NCBI GenBank assembly: GCA_002493085.1
Contig: DKXQ01000112.1
Span: forward strand, 1 to 20,920
Length of the DNA stretch: 20,920 nucleotides
Direction: 5' to 3'
Source of the DNA: Lachnoclostridium sp. UBA7122
GTDB lineage: Bacteria > Bacillota > Clostridia > Lachnospirales > Lachnospiraceae
How positions within the stretch are numbered: position 1 is the stretch's first letter; the number at the start of each line of letters is the position of its first letter. A program made the translations under genes and the position numbers. The notes under the pieces were generated by a model. It was not told where the DNA came from and did no database searches. It was given only the letters and a program-made list of their open reading frames with translations. Below, in pieces: positions 7,749 to 14,731 of this stretch.

Positions 7749-9626
7749 TCAGACTGCACTGCTGTCTGTAGTACTGGATCCGGTTATATGCTTCAAATAA
7801 TAAAATCCATAAGCTGGTATCTTTACTTCTACTGGCTTTATTTTTTGTCCTGAAACCAGTTCCAGATAGTCACCATCTGGCTCATTAATCCATGCTGTCT
7901 TGTCATATTCACTAAAATTGAACAGCCCTATAATTTTATCTCCGTCAAAATACCTGCCTATGCACAGTACTGAAGGGTCCCATGTCTCTATTGTCCAGGT
8001 ATCCGCATATGATACAAATGCCTTTTCTTCCTTGCGTATTTTTTCAAGCCTGCCAATAGCAGTAAACAGCTTCCCTTCTACAGTATCCGGGTCTGCAATA
8101 TTTCCGGCCAGTGTCCAGTTCATCGCTCCACGGTGTATATACCTGGAATCAGCAGCTTTTGCAGGGTCTTCTTTATAAGAATAGTCATTTACCTGTCCAA
8201 TTTCATCGCCACTGTAAATTACTGGAATACCAGACTGCATAAACATATACGCATGAAGCATCACATCAAATCTGATAGCTCTTTCCATTGCTACGTCATC
8301 CTGCTCAAAGCCAGCCTTTTCTATGCCACACATTGAAGCCGTAGTACCACAGAATCTGGCATCGCCTGTTACCGGGTCAGCATTATAGAGTTCGCCTCTG
8401 CTGTTACTTCCGCCCGCATATCCCTGGAAATAGTCATTAAGGTACTTTTTATGGCTGCGCTCTCCTGCACCTTCAGCCATAAGTGTCCCATAGTCGAGCC
8501 CCCAGCCAATATCATCATGACAGCGCAGGTAATTCAGGAATACATATTCTTTTGGCAGGGAATTAACAATATCAAGCTGTTTTTTTAACAGACGTACATC
8601 TCTTGTAGCAACTGTATGCCATGTAGTCGCCATCGTTGTTACATTGTAGAGCATATGGCACTCTGGTTTCTCCACTGTTCCAAAATAAGGCACTACTTTT
8701 TCAGGTTCCATAACTACTTCGCCAAGCAGCAGTACACCAGGACATACAATTTCACTGATAATGCGCATCATACGCACAATCGTATGGACCTGTGGCAGGT
8801 TACGGCACTGTGTGCCCAGTTCTTTCCATATATAAGGTACTGCATCAATACGGATAATATCAATTCCCTTGTTTGCCAGATAGAGGAAATTGTACATCAT
8901 CTCATTAAAAACCCTTGGATTTTTATAGTTCAAATCCCACTGGTATGGGTAAAATGAAGTCATTACAAAATGGCCGGCATCTGGAAGCCATGTAAAATTA
9001 CCCGGGGCAGTTGTAGGAAATACCTGTGGTACAGTTTTTTCATATTGGGCTGGTATATCATAGTTATTAAAGAAAAAGTAACGGCTCATATACTCTCCGT
9101 CGCCCTGGCGTGCCCTCCTCGCCCACTCATGTTCTTCAGAGGTATGGTTCATTACAAAATCCATACAGATATTAATTCCCCTTTTATGGCATGCAGCCGT
9201 AAGATTTTCCAGGTCTTTCATTGAACCAAGTTTTTTCTGTACCTTTCTAAAATCTGATACTGCATATCCACCATCAGAGCGTCCTTCTGGTGTTTCAAGA
9301 AATGGCATTAAATGGATATAATTTACATTACACTTTTCAATATAGTCAAGACGTGACTGCACCCCTTTCATATTATTGGCAAAATTATCAATATAAAACA
9401 TCATTCCAAGCATATCATTCTGCTTATACCAGTCACTATGTATTTCACGTTCTTTATCCAGTAACTGTAAATTTTTATTCCGTTCCTTGAAAAAACTCTC
9501 CATGTTATCACATAATTCAGCAAACATAGAGCCATTGTCATATAATTCCATATAAAGCCAGCGGAGCTCATCATGATGCTTCTGGAACCGTTCCTGATAG
9601 ATTTCTTTAATTTTATTTTTCCTCAT
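7749..9626 (-). CDS. GH13 subfamily 4 amylosucrase-like enzyme
   Basis: A 625-aa enzyme resembling amylosucrase, which cleaves sucrose to fructose and transfers glucose to alpha-glucan or water. A helical N-terminal segment of about 90 residues precedes the barrel, as in amylosucrase. The barrel carries GGYAVSDFR, DFVMNHTSEEHEWA, IRIDAVPYIWKELGT (nucleophile Asp261), LLGEVV (acid/base Glu303), RCHDDIGW (Asp371) and YSGDEIGQVND, all in amylosucrase-style wording. The nucleophile-to-acid spacing of 42 residues equals that of the Neisseria enzyme (286 to 328, from memory). A TTG start at 9641 is possible in frame, but that codon overlaps the GGAGG that sits 8 bases before the ATG at 9626, so 9626 is chosen. 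It has no signal peptide. It is the first catabolic gene after the transporter genes. It could act mainly as a sucrose hydrolase or transglucosylase; the sequence does not settle this. Confidence 0.85.
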   Translation of the reverse strand: MRKNKIKEIYQERFQKHHDELRWLYMELYDNGSMFAELCDNMESFFKERNKNLQLLDKEREIHSDWYKQNDMLGMMFYIDNFANNMKGVQSRLDYIEKCNVNYIHLMPFLETPEGRSDGGYAVSDFRKVQKKLGSMKDLENLTAACHKRGINICMDFVMNHTSEEHEWARRARQGDGEYMSRYFFFNNYDIPAQYEKTVPQVFPTTAPGNFTWLPDAGHFVMTSFYPYQWDLNYKNPRVFNEMMYNFLYLANKGIDIIRIDAVPYIWKELGTQCRNLPQVHTIVRMMRIISEIVCPGVLLLGEVVMEPEKVVPYFGTVEKPECHMLYNVTTMATTWHTVATRDVRLLKKQLDIVNSLPKEYVFLNYLRCHDDIGWGLDYGTLMAEGAGERSHKKYLNDYFQGYAGGSNSRGELYNADPVTGDARFCGTTASMCGIEKAGFEQDDVAMERAIRFDVMLHAYMFMQSGIPVIYSGDEIGQVNDYSYKEDPAKAADSRYIHRGAMNWTLAGNIADPDTVEGKLFTAIGRLEKIRKEEKAFVSYADTWTIETWDPSVLCIGRYFDGDKIIGLFNFSEYDKTAWINEPDGDYLELVSGQKIKPVEVKIPAYGFYYLKHITGSSTTDSSAV

Positions 9627-9670
9627 AATGTCATCCTCCAATTCTGTAAGTTAAGAAAGCATAGCATAAA

Positions 9671-9728
9671 GAAAATAATATAAAATGAAACTGGTGCACT
9701 AATAAATAATAAATTAGTACCCAGTCTC
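9671..9728 (-). terminator. Candidate partial terminator or processing hairpin between transporter and hydrolase genes
   Basis: Between the second permease stop (9758) and the GH13_4 start (9626), minus-strand RNA can fold GAGACUGG with CCAGUUUC (plus-strand 9721-9728 and 9687-9694, one G-U), then a small internal loop and ACUAAU with AUUAGU around a 9-base loop. A U-rich stretch (ATTTTATATTATTTTC, plus 9671-9686) follows. The stem is AU-rich and interrupted, so full termination is unlikely. It could lower or separate hydrolase expression from transporter expression. A TATAAT hexamer (plus 9729-9734) directly upstream lacks a good -35. Confidence 0.4.
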
Positions 9729-9757
9729 ATTATACGTTAAAAACACTAATTATGCTG

Positions 9758-10618
9758 TTATTTTACTGCACCTGAAGTTACACCTTCTACAATATAACGC
9801 TGCAAGAAGAAATACAATATTAAAATTGGCAGCATTGCCAGCAGCAGGGCGGCCATAACCAGACCAATATCTGTGGAATAAGTTCCATAGAATGCCTGTG
9901 TAGCAATAGGGATTGTATATAACTCTTTTTTTGCAAGTACAAGGCTTGGAAGGAGGTAGTCATTCCAAAATGCCATTGCATCAATAATTGCTACTGTTGC
10001 AATTGTTGGCTTTAAAAGTGGGAATACTATCTGCCAGTAAATCTGCCAGCGGCTGCATCCGTCAATAGTACCTGCTTCTTCAAGCGCAATCGGCACGTTT
10101 GTATTAATTGCACCGTGGAACATAAATGTTGCCATTGATGTAGAAAAACCTACATGCATGAAAATCAGTGTTGTGCGGTGGCTTAAGAGACCAAGCACAC
10201 CACCATACAGGGATACTATCGGAATCATCAGTACCTGGAAAGGAATAACCATTGATGCAATCATCATTCCAAACAAAGCACCACATGCTTTCCATTTGTT
10301 ACGTACAAGTACGTAAGCTGCCATAGAAGAAAGTGCAATAGTAAGTATAGTTGAAGTAATAGTAATAATTGCTGAATTTGTAAATGACTTCCAGAAGTCC
10401 ATTTTACGCATAGCTTCCGGGAAGTTTTCCAGCGTAAAGCCATGTTTGCCAACTAAAGCCAGCGGGTCAGATGTAATATCTGCCTTTGTTTTAAATACAT
10501 TAATCACTACCAGCACAAATGGGAAGATAAAGCAAATAAACAATACTATCAAAATAATTATAAAAACTATATGTTTAATCTTCCTGGCGCGGGCTGCTTT
10601 TTCATTTAAATCATCCAT
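9758..10618 (-). CDS. Carbohydrate ABC transporter permease, MalG/RafG-like
   Basis: A 286-aa inner-membrane permease with about six membrane segments: a first helix at about 15-40, the MetI-like core from about 80 on, and a last helix ending YFFLQRYIVEGVTSGAVK. The cytoplasmic EAA loop that docks the ATPase reads EEAGTIDGCSRWQIYWQIVFP (starting near residue 180). The C-terminal GVTSGAVK ending is typical of the MalG group. It pairs with the MalF-like permease encoded directly upstream; the two genes overlap by one base (TAATG), with GGAGGTGT before the ATG. With the lipoprotein at 11584-12894 it forms one importer. No ATPase gene accompanies it, as is usual where a common MsmX-type ATPase is shared. 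Confidence 0.93.
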   Translation of the reverse strand: MDDLNEKAARARKIKHIVFIIILIVLFICFIFPFVLVVINVFKTKADITSDPLALVGKHGFTLENFPEAMRKMDFWKSFTNSAIITITSTILTIALSSMAAYVLVRNKWKACGALFGMMIASMVIPFQVLMIPIVSLYGGVLGLLSHRTTLIFMHVGFSTSMATFMFHGAINTNVPIALEEAGTIDGCSRWQIYWQIVFPLLKPTIATVAIIDAMAFWNDYLLPSLVLAKKELYTIPIATQAFYGTYSTDIGLVMAALLLAMLPILILYFFLQRYIVEGVTSGAVK

Positions 10619-11496
10619 TATGCTGACACCTCCGCTTTCTTACCAATATATACCTGAAGCACGCCTACAACGGCACAGATAATAAACAGAACCATCGCTT
10701 CAGCCTGGCCAGTACCATAATTCTTATATGTAAATGCCTGGTTATACACATGCATCGCAGCCATAACTGAACTGCCAAATGGGTCGCCCTTTGTCAATGA
10801 AAGGTTTACATCATATACCATAAAACATCTTGTAACTGTAAGGAACAGGCACTGTACAAAAGAAGAAACCATAAGTGGTATAGAAATATGTATAATGGAC
10901 TGCATATTTGTACATCCATCAATCCTTGCTGCTTCAAGCACATCTGCTGATACACTCATAAATCCGGCTACATAGATAAGCATCATATAACCTGCATACT
11001 GCCATACAGAAACAATAATCATACAGAACATTGCACCATTGGTCGTAGCAAGCAGTGAAGTAGCAGTACCAGATGTAATAGCGCTGCCAATAGCTACAAA
11101 TGCACGGTTAAATACGAACTTCCAGATATAACCAAGTACGATACCACCGATAAGGTTCGGGATAAAGAATCCGGCACGGAAGAAGTTCTGTCCCTTAACA
11201 CCACTTGTAACAAGGAAGGCCAGTGTAAATGCCACTACATTGACAAGTATAACAGCTATTACAGAATAGATAAGTGTTCTTCCTATTGCCTGCCAGTAAG
11301 CAGAATCTGCAAATGTAGACGCATAGTTTGCCAGTGCTACAAAGGGTTTTTCCCTTGACACACCATCCCAGCTTGTAAAAGTCAGATACAAACCATAAAT
11401 GAACGGTATAATAACAACTGCAACAAATGCTATTGTTGTCAGTCCGGCAAACATCATAAATTGTTTACACTTATAAGACATAGTATTTGTATTCAT
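10618..11496 (-). CDS. Carbohydrate ABC transporter permease, MalF/RafF-like
   Basis: A 292-aa permease with six predicted membrane segments (about 14-38, 72-98, 108-128, 155-180, 205-225, 265-285) and the EAA-loop sequence EAARIDGCTNMQSIIHISIP (from about 188). The reading frame is open upstream to 11553. The start is placed at the ATG at 11496 because a purine-rich AGAGGGGG lies 11 bases before it and the extra residues (MPLEVLLQWHK...) are hydrophilic, unlike a permease N-terminus, and come from the hairpin region at 11522-11555. It is the heterodimer partner of the MalG-like permease encoded immediately downstream, with which it overlaps by one base. Confidence 0.92.
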   Translation of the reverse strand: MNTNTMSYKCKQFMMFAGLTTIAFVAVVIIPFIYGLYLTFTSWDGVSREKPFVALANYASTFADSAYWQAIGRTLIYSVIAVILVNVVAFTLAFLVTSGVKGQNFFRAGFFIPNLIGGIVLGYIWKFVFNRAFVAIGSAITSGTATSLLATTNGAMFCMIIVSVWQYAGYMMLIYVAGFMSVSADVLEAARIDGCTNMQSIIHISIPLMVSSFVQCLFLTVTRCFMVYDVNLSLTKGDPFGSSVMAAMHVYNQAFTYKNYGTGQAEAMVLFIICAVVGVLQVYIGKKAEVSA

Positions 11497-11521
11497 AATT
11501 GATTTGTCCCCCTCTTTTATT

Positions 11522-11555
11522 TTGTGCCACTGGAGGAGAACTTCCAGCGGCACAA
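11522..11555 (-). repeat. Intercistronic hairpin between binding-protein and permease genes
   Basis: A 13-bp inverted repeat (11522-11534 and 11543-11555, one G-U as minus-strand RNA, 8-base loop) lies in the 87-base gap after the binding-protein stop and before the MalF-like permease start. It is GC-rich in the stem (TTGTGCC, CTGGA) but followed by AAAAUAAAAG rather than U residues, so it does not look like an intrinsic terminator. Hairpins here in other binding-protein-dependent operons act as 3'-end stabilisers that keep the binding protein in excess of the permeases; that role is inferred. Confidence 0.65.
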
Positions 11556-11583
11556 GTTATTTGGCTAAATAATATAATAAATC

Positions 11584-12894
11584 TTAATGCTCTACAGGAG
11601 TTGTAGATTTCCAGTAATCTTCAACTTTGGTAGCAAGCCCTGCACGGTCAATCTGTCCTGCAAGGTATTCCTGCATAGTTGCACCATTTTTAGCATAGTG
11701 GTCATCTGGAGCATAATCATAGTTAGGAATCAGCTTGCCTTCATCAACATACTTCTTAACGGATTTTCCAAGGTCATTGTTACATTCAATAGTATTGCTG
11801 TTAAATGGAGATACTATGCCACATGTTTCAGAAACAAGTTTCTTTCCATCGTCTGAACTTGCAAACCACTCAAGGAATGCCATAGCAGCCTCACGCTGTT
11901 CGTCTGTGGTATACTCACTATTATCAATATAGAAGTACTTGGATCCGCCACCAACAAGACATCCTGTATAGTCATCCTGTAAATTCTGAGGCACAGGCAT
12001 AATTCCTATATCACCAGTATAGTCATAATCAACAAGGTCATTCCACTCCCAGCATCCGCCGAACTGGAATGCGATTTCACCTTCAGACATCTTCTGGTGT
12101 ACCATCTCATCTTCTGCGGAAACCGGACCAGATTTAAACGCATTGTACTTCATAAGTACATCAAAAGTATCCATAAGGGCATTGTACTTCTCGTCATTAG
12201 CAAGGTCTGCCTCTCCTTTATGCAGAGACTGTATAAATGCTTCCGGGTCTTTGCGCTCTTCATATACCTGCATTAAGAAATGTCCTCCAAGGGACCAGTC
12301 AGGTTTAAGGATTGCTGTAGGGGATTCCATTCCAGCATCGACCAGCTTCTGGCAGAACTTATCAAAATCATCTAATGTTTTGATAGAATCAGGGTCAAAG
12401 TCTTCACCAGTAACTTCTTTAATAGCATGTGCATTGTAAAGTATGCCGCGGGCTTCAATAGCACATGGGAAGCCTAATACTTTGCCATCAACAGTAATTT
12501 CATAATCTGTATCATCAATCCACTTTGCACCGCTCATATCATAGCCATATTCAACACCAAGTGAATAGATATCCTTTGCATCTGTCATTGAAAGTGCATA
12601 TGGCTCTTTTGATGCATACTTAGTAGAAAGATGTGCTGCTACTGTGTCCTGTGAATAATAAACTTCAATGTCTACATTGTTTTCTTCACAATACTTTTCA
12701 ACAGCCTCTTCAAGAAATTCCTGGATTTCAGATTTAGAGTTGAAAATTGTGAAAGACACTTTGCCGCCAGAGCTGCCACTGTTACCACCACCGCCAGAGC
12801 CGCTGTTGCCGCCGCCTGAACCAGAGTCACCACAGCCAGCCAAAGATGCTGCCATAGTCATTGCAAGTGTCACTGCTAATAACTTTTTCCTCAT
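11584..12894 (-). CDS. Carbohydrate ABC transporter solute-binding lipoprotein, MalE/RafE-like
   Basis: A 436-aa family-1 extracellular solute-binding protein. It opens with a lipoprotein signal (MRKKLLAVTLAMTMAASLAGC) with lipobox LAGC and lipidated Cys21. An unusually Gly/Ser-rich stretch of about 25 residues follows and probably acts as a flexible tether from the membrane. The mature domain has the usual two-lobe features, for example KTLDDFDKFCQKLVDAG, GEIAFQFGGCWEWND and REAAMAFLEWFASSDDGKKLV. It is predicted to bind the imported oligosaccharide at the cell surface, with raffinose, melibiose or sucrose favoured by the operon content. It is the first gene of the operon, with AGGAGGAGA before the ATG. 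The promoter is at 13024-13052, giving a leader of about 120 bases. Confidence 0.93.
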   Translation of the reverse strand: MRKKLLAVTLAMTMAASLAGCGDSGSGGGNSGSGGGGNSGSSGGKVSFTIFNSKSEIQEFLEEAVEKYCEENNVDIEVYYSQDTVAAHLSTKYASKEPYALSMTDAKDIYSLGVEYGYDMSGAKWIDDTDYEITVDGKVLGFPCAIEARGILYNAHAIKEVTGEDFDPDSIKTLDDFDKFCQKLVDAGMESPTAILKPDWSLGGHFLMQVYEERKDPEAFIQSLHKGEADLANDEKYNALMDTFDVLMKYNAFKSGPVSAEDEMVHQKMSEGEIAFQFGGCWEWNDLVDYDYTGDIGIMPVPQNLQDDYTGCLVGGGSKYFYIDNSEYTTDEQREAAMAFLEWFASSDDGKKLVSETCGIVSPFNSNTIECNNDLGKSVKKYVDEGKLIPNYDYAPDDHYAKNGATMQEYLAGQIDRAGLATKVEDYWKSTTPVEH

Positions 12895-12939
12895 TTTACA
12901 TCTCCTCCTAAACTTAGATTAATATAATCTTGTCCGTGT

Positions 12940-13003
12940 CCATTAATTTTCCAGGATATGTAAAAAACGCTAGCAACCTTTATGTAACAAGGAAAATTAC
13001 TGG
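12940..13003 (-). repeat. Long-range inverted repeat in the operon leader
   Basis: Plus-strand CCATTAATTTTCC (12940-12952) and GGAAAATTACTGG (12991-13003) are complementary over 12 of 13 positions, separated by 38 bases. The whole element lies inside the predicted 5' leader of the eight-gene operon. It would form a stem with a large loop, which itself contains a GCTAGC palindrome and two TACATA repeats on the minus strand. There is no following U-run, so it is not a terminator. It may stabilise the 5' end or serve as a protein-binding site; the role is unknown. Confidence 0.4.
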
Positions 13004-13023
13004 ACTTATTGAACTGCATTTAG

Positions 13024-13052
13024 ATAATATCATTTATGTGGCAAAATGTCAA
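13024..13052 (-). promoter_or_regulatory. Sigma-A promoter of the eight-gene sugar operon
   Basis: On the minus strand TTGACA (plus 13047-13052) is followed after exactly 17 bases by TATTAT (plus 13024-13029). This is a perfect consensus -35 and a five-of-six -10 match. Transcription would begin near 13017, giving a leader of about 120 bases before the binding-protein ATG at 12894. The -35 lies inside the palindrome at 13047-13062, so repressor binding would block polymerase. Confidence 0.85.
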
Positions 13053-13062
13053 TCGTTTATCA
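13047..13062. promoter_or_regulatory. LacI-family operator over the -35 of the sugar operon
   Basis: TGTCAATCGTTTATCA is a CG-centred imperfect palindrome that matches the TGTNAAACGTTTNACA pattern beside the lacI promoter at 12 of 14 defined positions. CG-centred palindromes of this size are the standard binding form of LacI-family repressors. It fully covers the -35 hexamer, the expected place for substrate-relieved repression. The most economical reading is that the product of 14732-15709 binds here. Spacing of the outer TG and CA differs by one from the CcpA cre consensus, so catabolite repression is the less likely reading. Confidence 0.7.
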
Positions 13063-13133
13063 TATTTTTTTTAATATTTTTTGCAACTAAGTGCTAAAAC
13101 ATACTTCAATTATCCGTATTTCTTTAGTAAATC

Positions 13134-13163
13134 TTACTGTAAATACATATGTATTTTTAGTAA
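13134..13163. promoter_or_regulatory. Symmetric element with paired direct repeats, unknown regulator
   Basis: A perfect 16-bp palindrome, AAATACATATGTATTT (13141-13156), is flanked by TTACT and AGTAA, giving a 30-bp element with 26 symmetric positions. Overlapping it are two copies of TTTAGTAAATNTNAC, at 13123-13137 and 13156-13170, exactly 33 bp apart or about three helical turns. It lies between the two divergent promoters, about 80 bp upstream of each -35. This looks like a binding site for an activator or repressor other than the LacI protein, because it has no central CG. Confidence 0.5.
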
Positions 13164-13233
13164 ATGTCACCTATAGCATTTAAATAGCCAGATTTTTCTT
13201 ATTAAATATTATGACAATCCTTTGATATTTTTA

Positions 13234-13262
13234 TTGCATTATCTGCCTTTTACTGATACAAT
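13234..13262 (+). promoter_or_regulatory. Promoter of the YesL-like gene pair
   Basis: TTGCAT (13234-13239), a 17-base spacer and TACAAT (13257-13262) give a near-consensus sigma-A promoter with a start near 13269, about 40 bases before the ATG at 13309. No CG-centred operator overlaps it, so it may not be under the local LacI-type repressor. Confidence 0.65.
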
Positions 13263-13308
13263 AGTTAAAACAGCTTGTATAAAATTTCAATAGAAAGGAA
13301 CTGGTACT

Positions 13309-13998
13309 ATGGATAAATTATTTAATGCAGACACTCCGTTCTGGCAGGCGATGGAGAAAGTTTTTGACATATTTATACTGAACACGCTCTGGCTTTTATG
13401 CTGCCTGCCAGTTTTTACAGCCGGGCCTGCTACAACTGCCTTTTACTATGCGGTGATAAATATGGTACGTGAAGAAGAAACTTCTGTATCTAAAGATTTC
13501 CTGCGCTCCTTTAAACAGAATTTCAAGCAGGGATTCTTTCTTGGTACACCACTTGCACTAATTGGTGTTTTTCTGGTTATAGATATACGGATGTGCCATA
13601 GTGCAGGAACTAATCCTGGAAGTAGTGGCATATTTACTTTTCTTATGGTGTTTTTTGCTGTAATATTCCTGTTCTGGGCATTTATTACATTATATTCTTT
13701 TCCACTGCTGGCAAAGTTTGAAAAAAAGAAACAGGAAATTGTAATCTGGGCATTTGTATTGTCCATAAAACACATAGGACGCACACTTTTAATGCTTTTT
13801 ATAATGGTAACTGGCATATGGACCTGCCATATAATGCCAGGATTAATATTTATTGTACCTGGCCTTGTAGTTTTTTTCCATGCTGTTTTGCTTGCTTACA
13901 TATTAAAACCTTACCTTCCGGTTGTACATATACAGGAAGAATTCAGGCCGTTAGCTTTTGACAATGAAGATATGGAGGAATCCGGTAATGGGAAATAG
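13309..13998 (+). CDS. DUF624 (YesL-like) integral membrane protein
   Basis: A 229-aa polytopic membrane protein with the DUF624/YesL pattern. The N-terminus (FNADTPFWQAMEKVFDIFILNTLWLLCCLPVFTAG) carries the first helix and the conserved Pro-containing loop, followed by helices at about 80-100, 105-135 and 150-205. Proteins of this family occur beside carbohydrate ABC transporter and hydrolase operons (the B. subtilis yes locus is the namesake); their molecular function is not known. A modest AAAGGA lies 9 bases before the ATG. It is transcribed divergently from the eight-gene operon and overlaps the next gene by 11 bases, so the two are translated together. Confidence 0.85.
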   Translation: MDKLFNADTPFWQAMEKVFDIFILNTLWLLCCLPVFTAGPATTAFYYAVINMVREEETSVSKDFLRSFKQNFKQGFFLGTPLALIGVFLVIDIRMCHSAGTNPGSSGIFTFLMVFFAVIFLFWAFITLYSFPLLAKFEKKKQEIVIWAFVLSIKHIGRTLLMLFIMVTGIWTCHIMPGLIFIVPGLVVFFHAVLLAYILKPYLPVVHIQEEFRPLAFDNEDMEESGNGK

Positions 13999-14716
13999 TA
14001 AAAAAGACAGCGTATTTGTACAGGAGATGCACCGCAACTGGAATACATTTAAAAGCCTGCATGGCAAGGCACGGCTTGGATTTGTATGGGATTATTATAA
14101 GTGGCGTATTATCGTTATCAGTTTTTGCATCATAACTATATGTACATTTGCCAATATGCTGTATGAAGGCCAGCAGCCGCGCCGGCTCAGGGCATGTGTC
14201 GTACTGAATACAGAAGATGACTGCAGCAGATGGTTTGACAAGTTTACAGAAGAATTAACATCCGATGGCAAACCTGGCAAAGTGGATATAAATCTTGACC
14301 AGCCTTTTGACTATGATAATAAATATTACTATGTACAAGAAATTGAAGTTATGACCACGATTTCATCTATGTGCATGGATATAGCTATCTGCGGAAAAGA
14401 TATGTACAGTTACCTGCTTGCATTAAATGCCTGTATGCCACTTGATAAAGCACTATCTGGCAGCCTGGCAGATTATCTGGCAGATAACAAAAAACTTGTA
14501 TACGATACTGCAAACCTTCAACAGGATAAAAATGGCAATGTCAATCTGGAAGATGGAATTGATGGATACTATGCCGTTGATTTGTCCGGAACAGAATTTT
14601 ATAATTTATATAACCAGACAGAAGAAGAGGAAGAGCCCCTCTATGCAGTTATTATATCAAATACAGAACATTTAGAAGACTGTGAGAAACTCCTTATGGC
14701 ACTTATAGAGCCATAA
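13988..14716 (+). CDS. Unrecognised single-pass membrane protein with extracytoplasmic domain
   Basis: A 242-aa protein I do not recognise by name. The start at 13988 is chosen over the in-frame ATG at 13958 because GGAGG lies 11 bases upstream. The first 40 residues are basic and cytoplasmic-like (KKDSVFVQEMHRNW, KARLGFVWDYYKWR). One hydrophobic helix follows (RIIVISFCIITICTFANML, about 40-58), and the remaining 180 residues would be outside the cell. That part ends in an acidic stretch (EEEEEP) and contains DIAICGKDMYSYLLALNACM followed by PLDKAL. This wording recalls the ligand-lobe segments of ABC solute-binding proteins, so a small tethered sugar-sensing or accessory binding domain is one guess. 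Its coupling to the YesL-like gene suggests the two proteins work together. Confidence 0.75.
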   Translation: MGNSKKDSVFVQEMHRNWNTFKSLHGKARLGFVWDYYKWRIIVISFCIITICTFANMLYEGQQPRRLRACVVLNTEDDCSRWFDKFTEELTSDGKPGKVDINLDQPFDYDNKYYYVQEIEVMTTISSMCMDIAICGKDMYSYLLALNACMPLDKALSGSLADYLADNKKLVYDTANLQQDKNGNVNLEDGIDGYYAVDLSGTEFYNLYNQTEEEEEPLYAVIISNTEHLEDCEKLLMALIEP

Positions 14717-14724
14717 GGAGTTTC
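14686..14724. terminator. Bidirectional terminator between converging genes
   Basis: A perfect 15-bp inverted repeat (14686-14700 and 14710-14724, 9-base loop) spans the stop codon of the plus-strand membrane gene and ends 8 bases before the lacI stop. Its stem ends in GTTTC on both strands, giving only short U-runs, so efficiency may be moderate in each direction. Its position between convergent genes and its perfect pairing make the assignment sound. Confidence 0.75.
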
Positions 14725-14731
14725 CTGCAAT

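Larger units (their letters stand above)
12895..13308. other. Divergent intergenic regulatory region, 414 bp
   Basis: This gap separates the eight-gene minus-strand operon from the plus-strand YesL-like gene. From left to right it holds the operon ribosome binding site, a leader inverted repeat, the operon promoter with an overlapping LacI-type operator, an AT-rich symmetric element with direct repeats, and the plus-strand promoter. No open frame in it looks like a gene. Confidence 0.8.

Noticed and set aside
7749..9626. Sucrose phosphorylase (GH13_18)
   Set aside because: The protein is more than 100 residues longer than that group and carries amylosucrase-style motifs and a helical N-terminal domain.
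7749..9641. TTG start at 9641 for the amylosucrase-like gene
   Set aside because: That codon overlaps the GGAGG that serves the ATG at 9626.
12961..12976. A third LacI or cre operator around AAAACGCTAGCA in the operon leader
   Set aside because: It has a central CG but few matches to the TGTNAAACGTTTNACA pattern, and the left side lacks the TG of a cre site.
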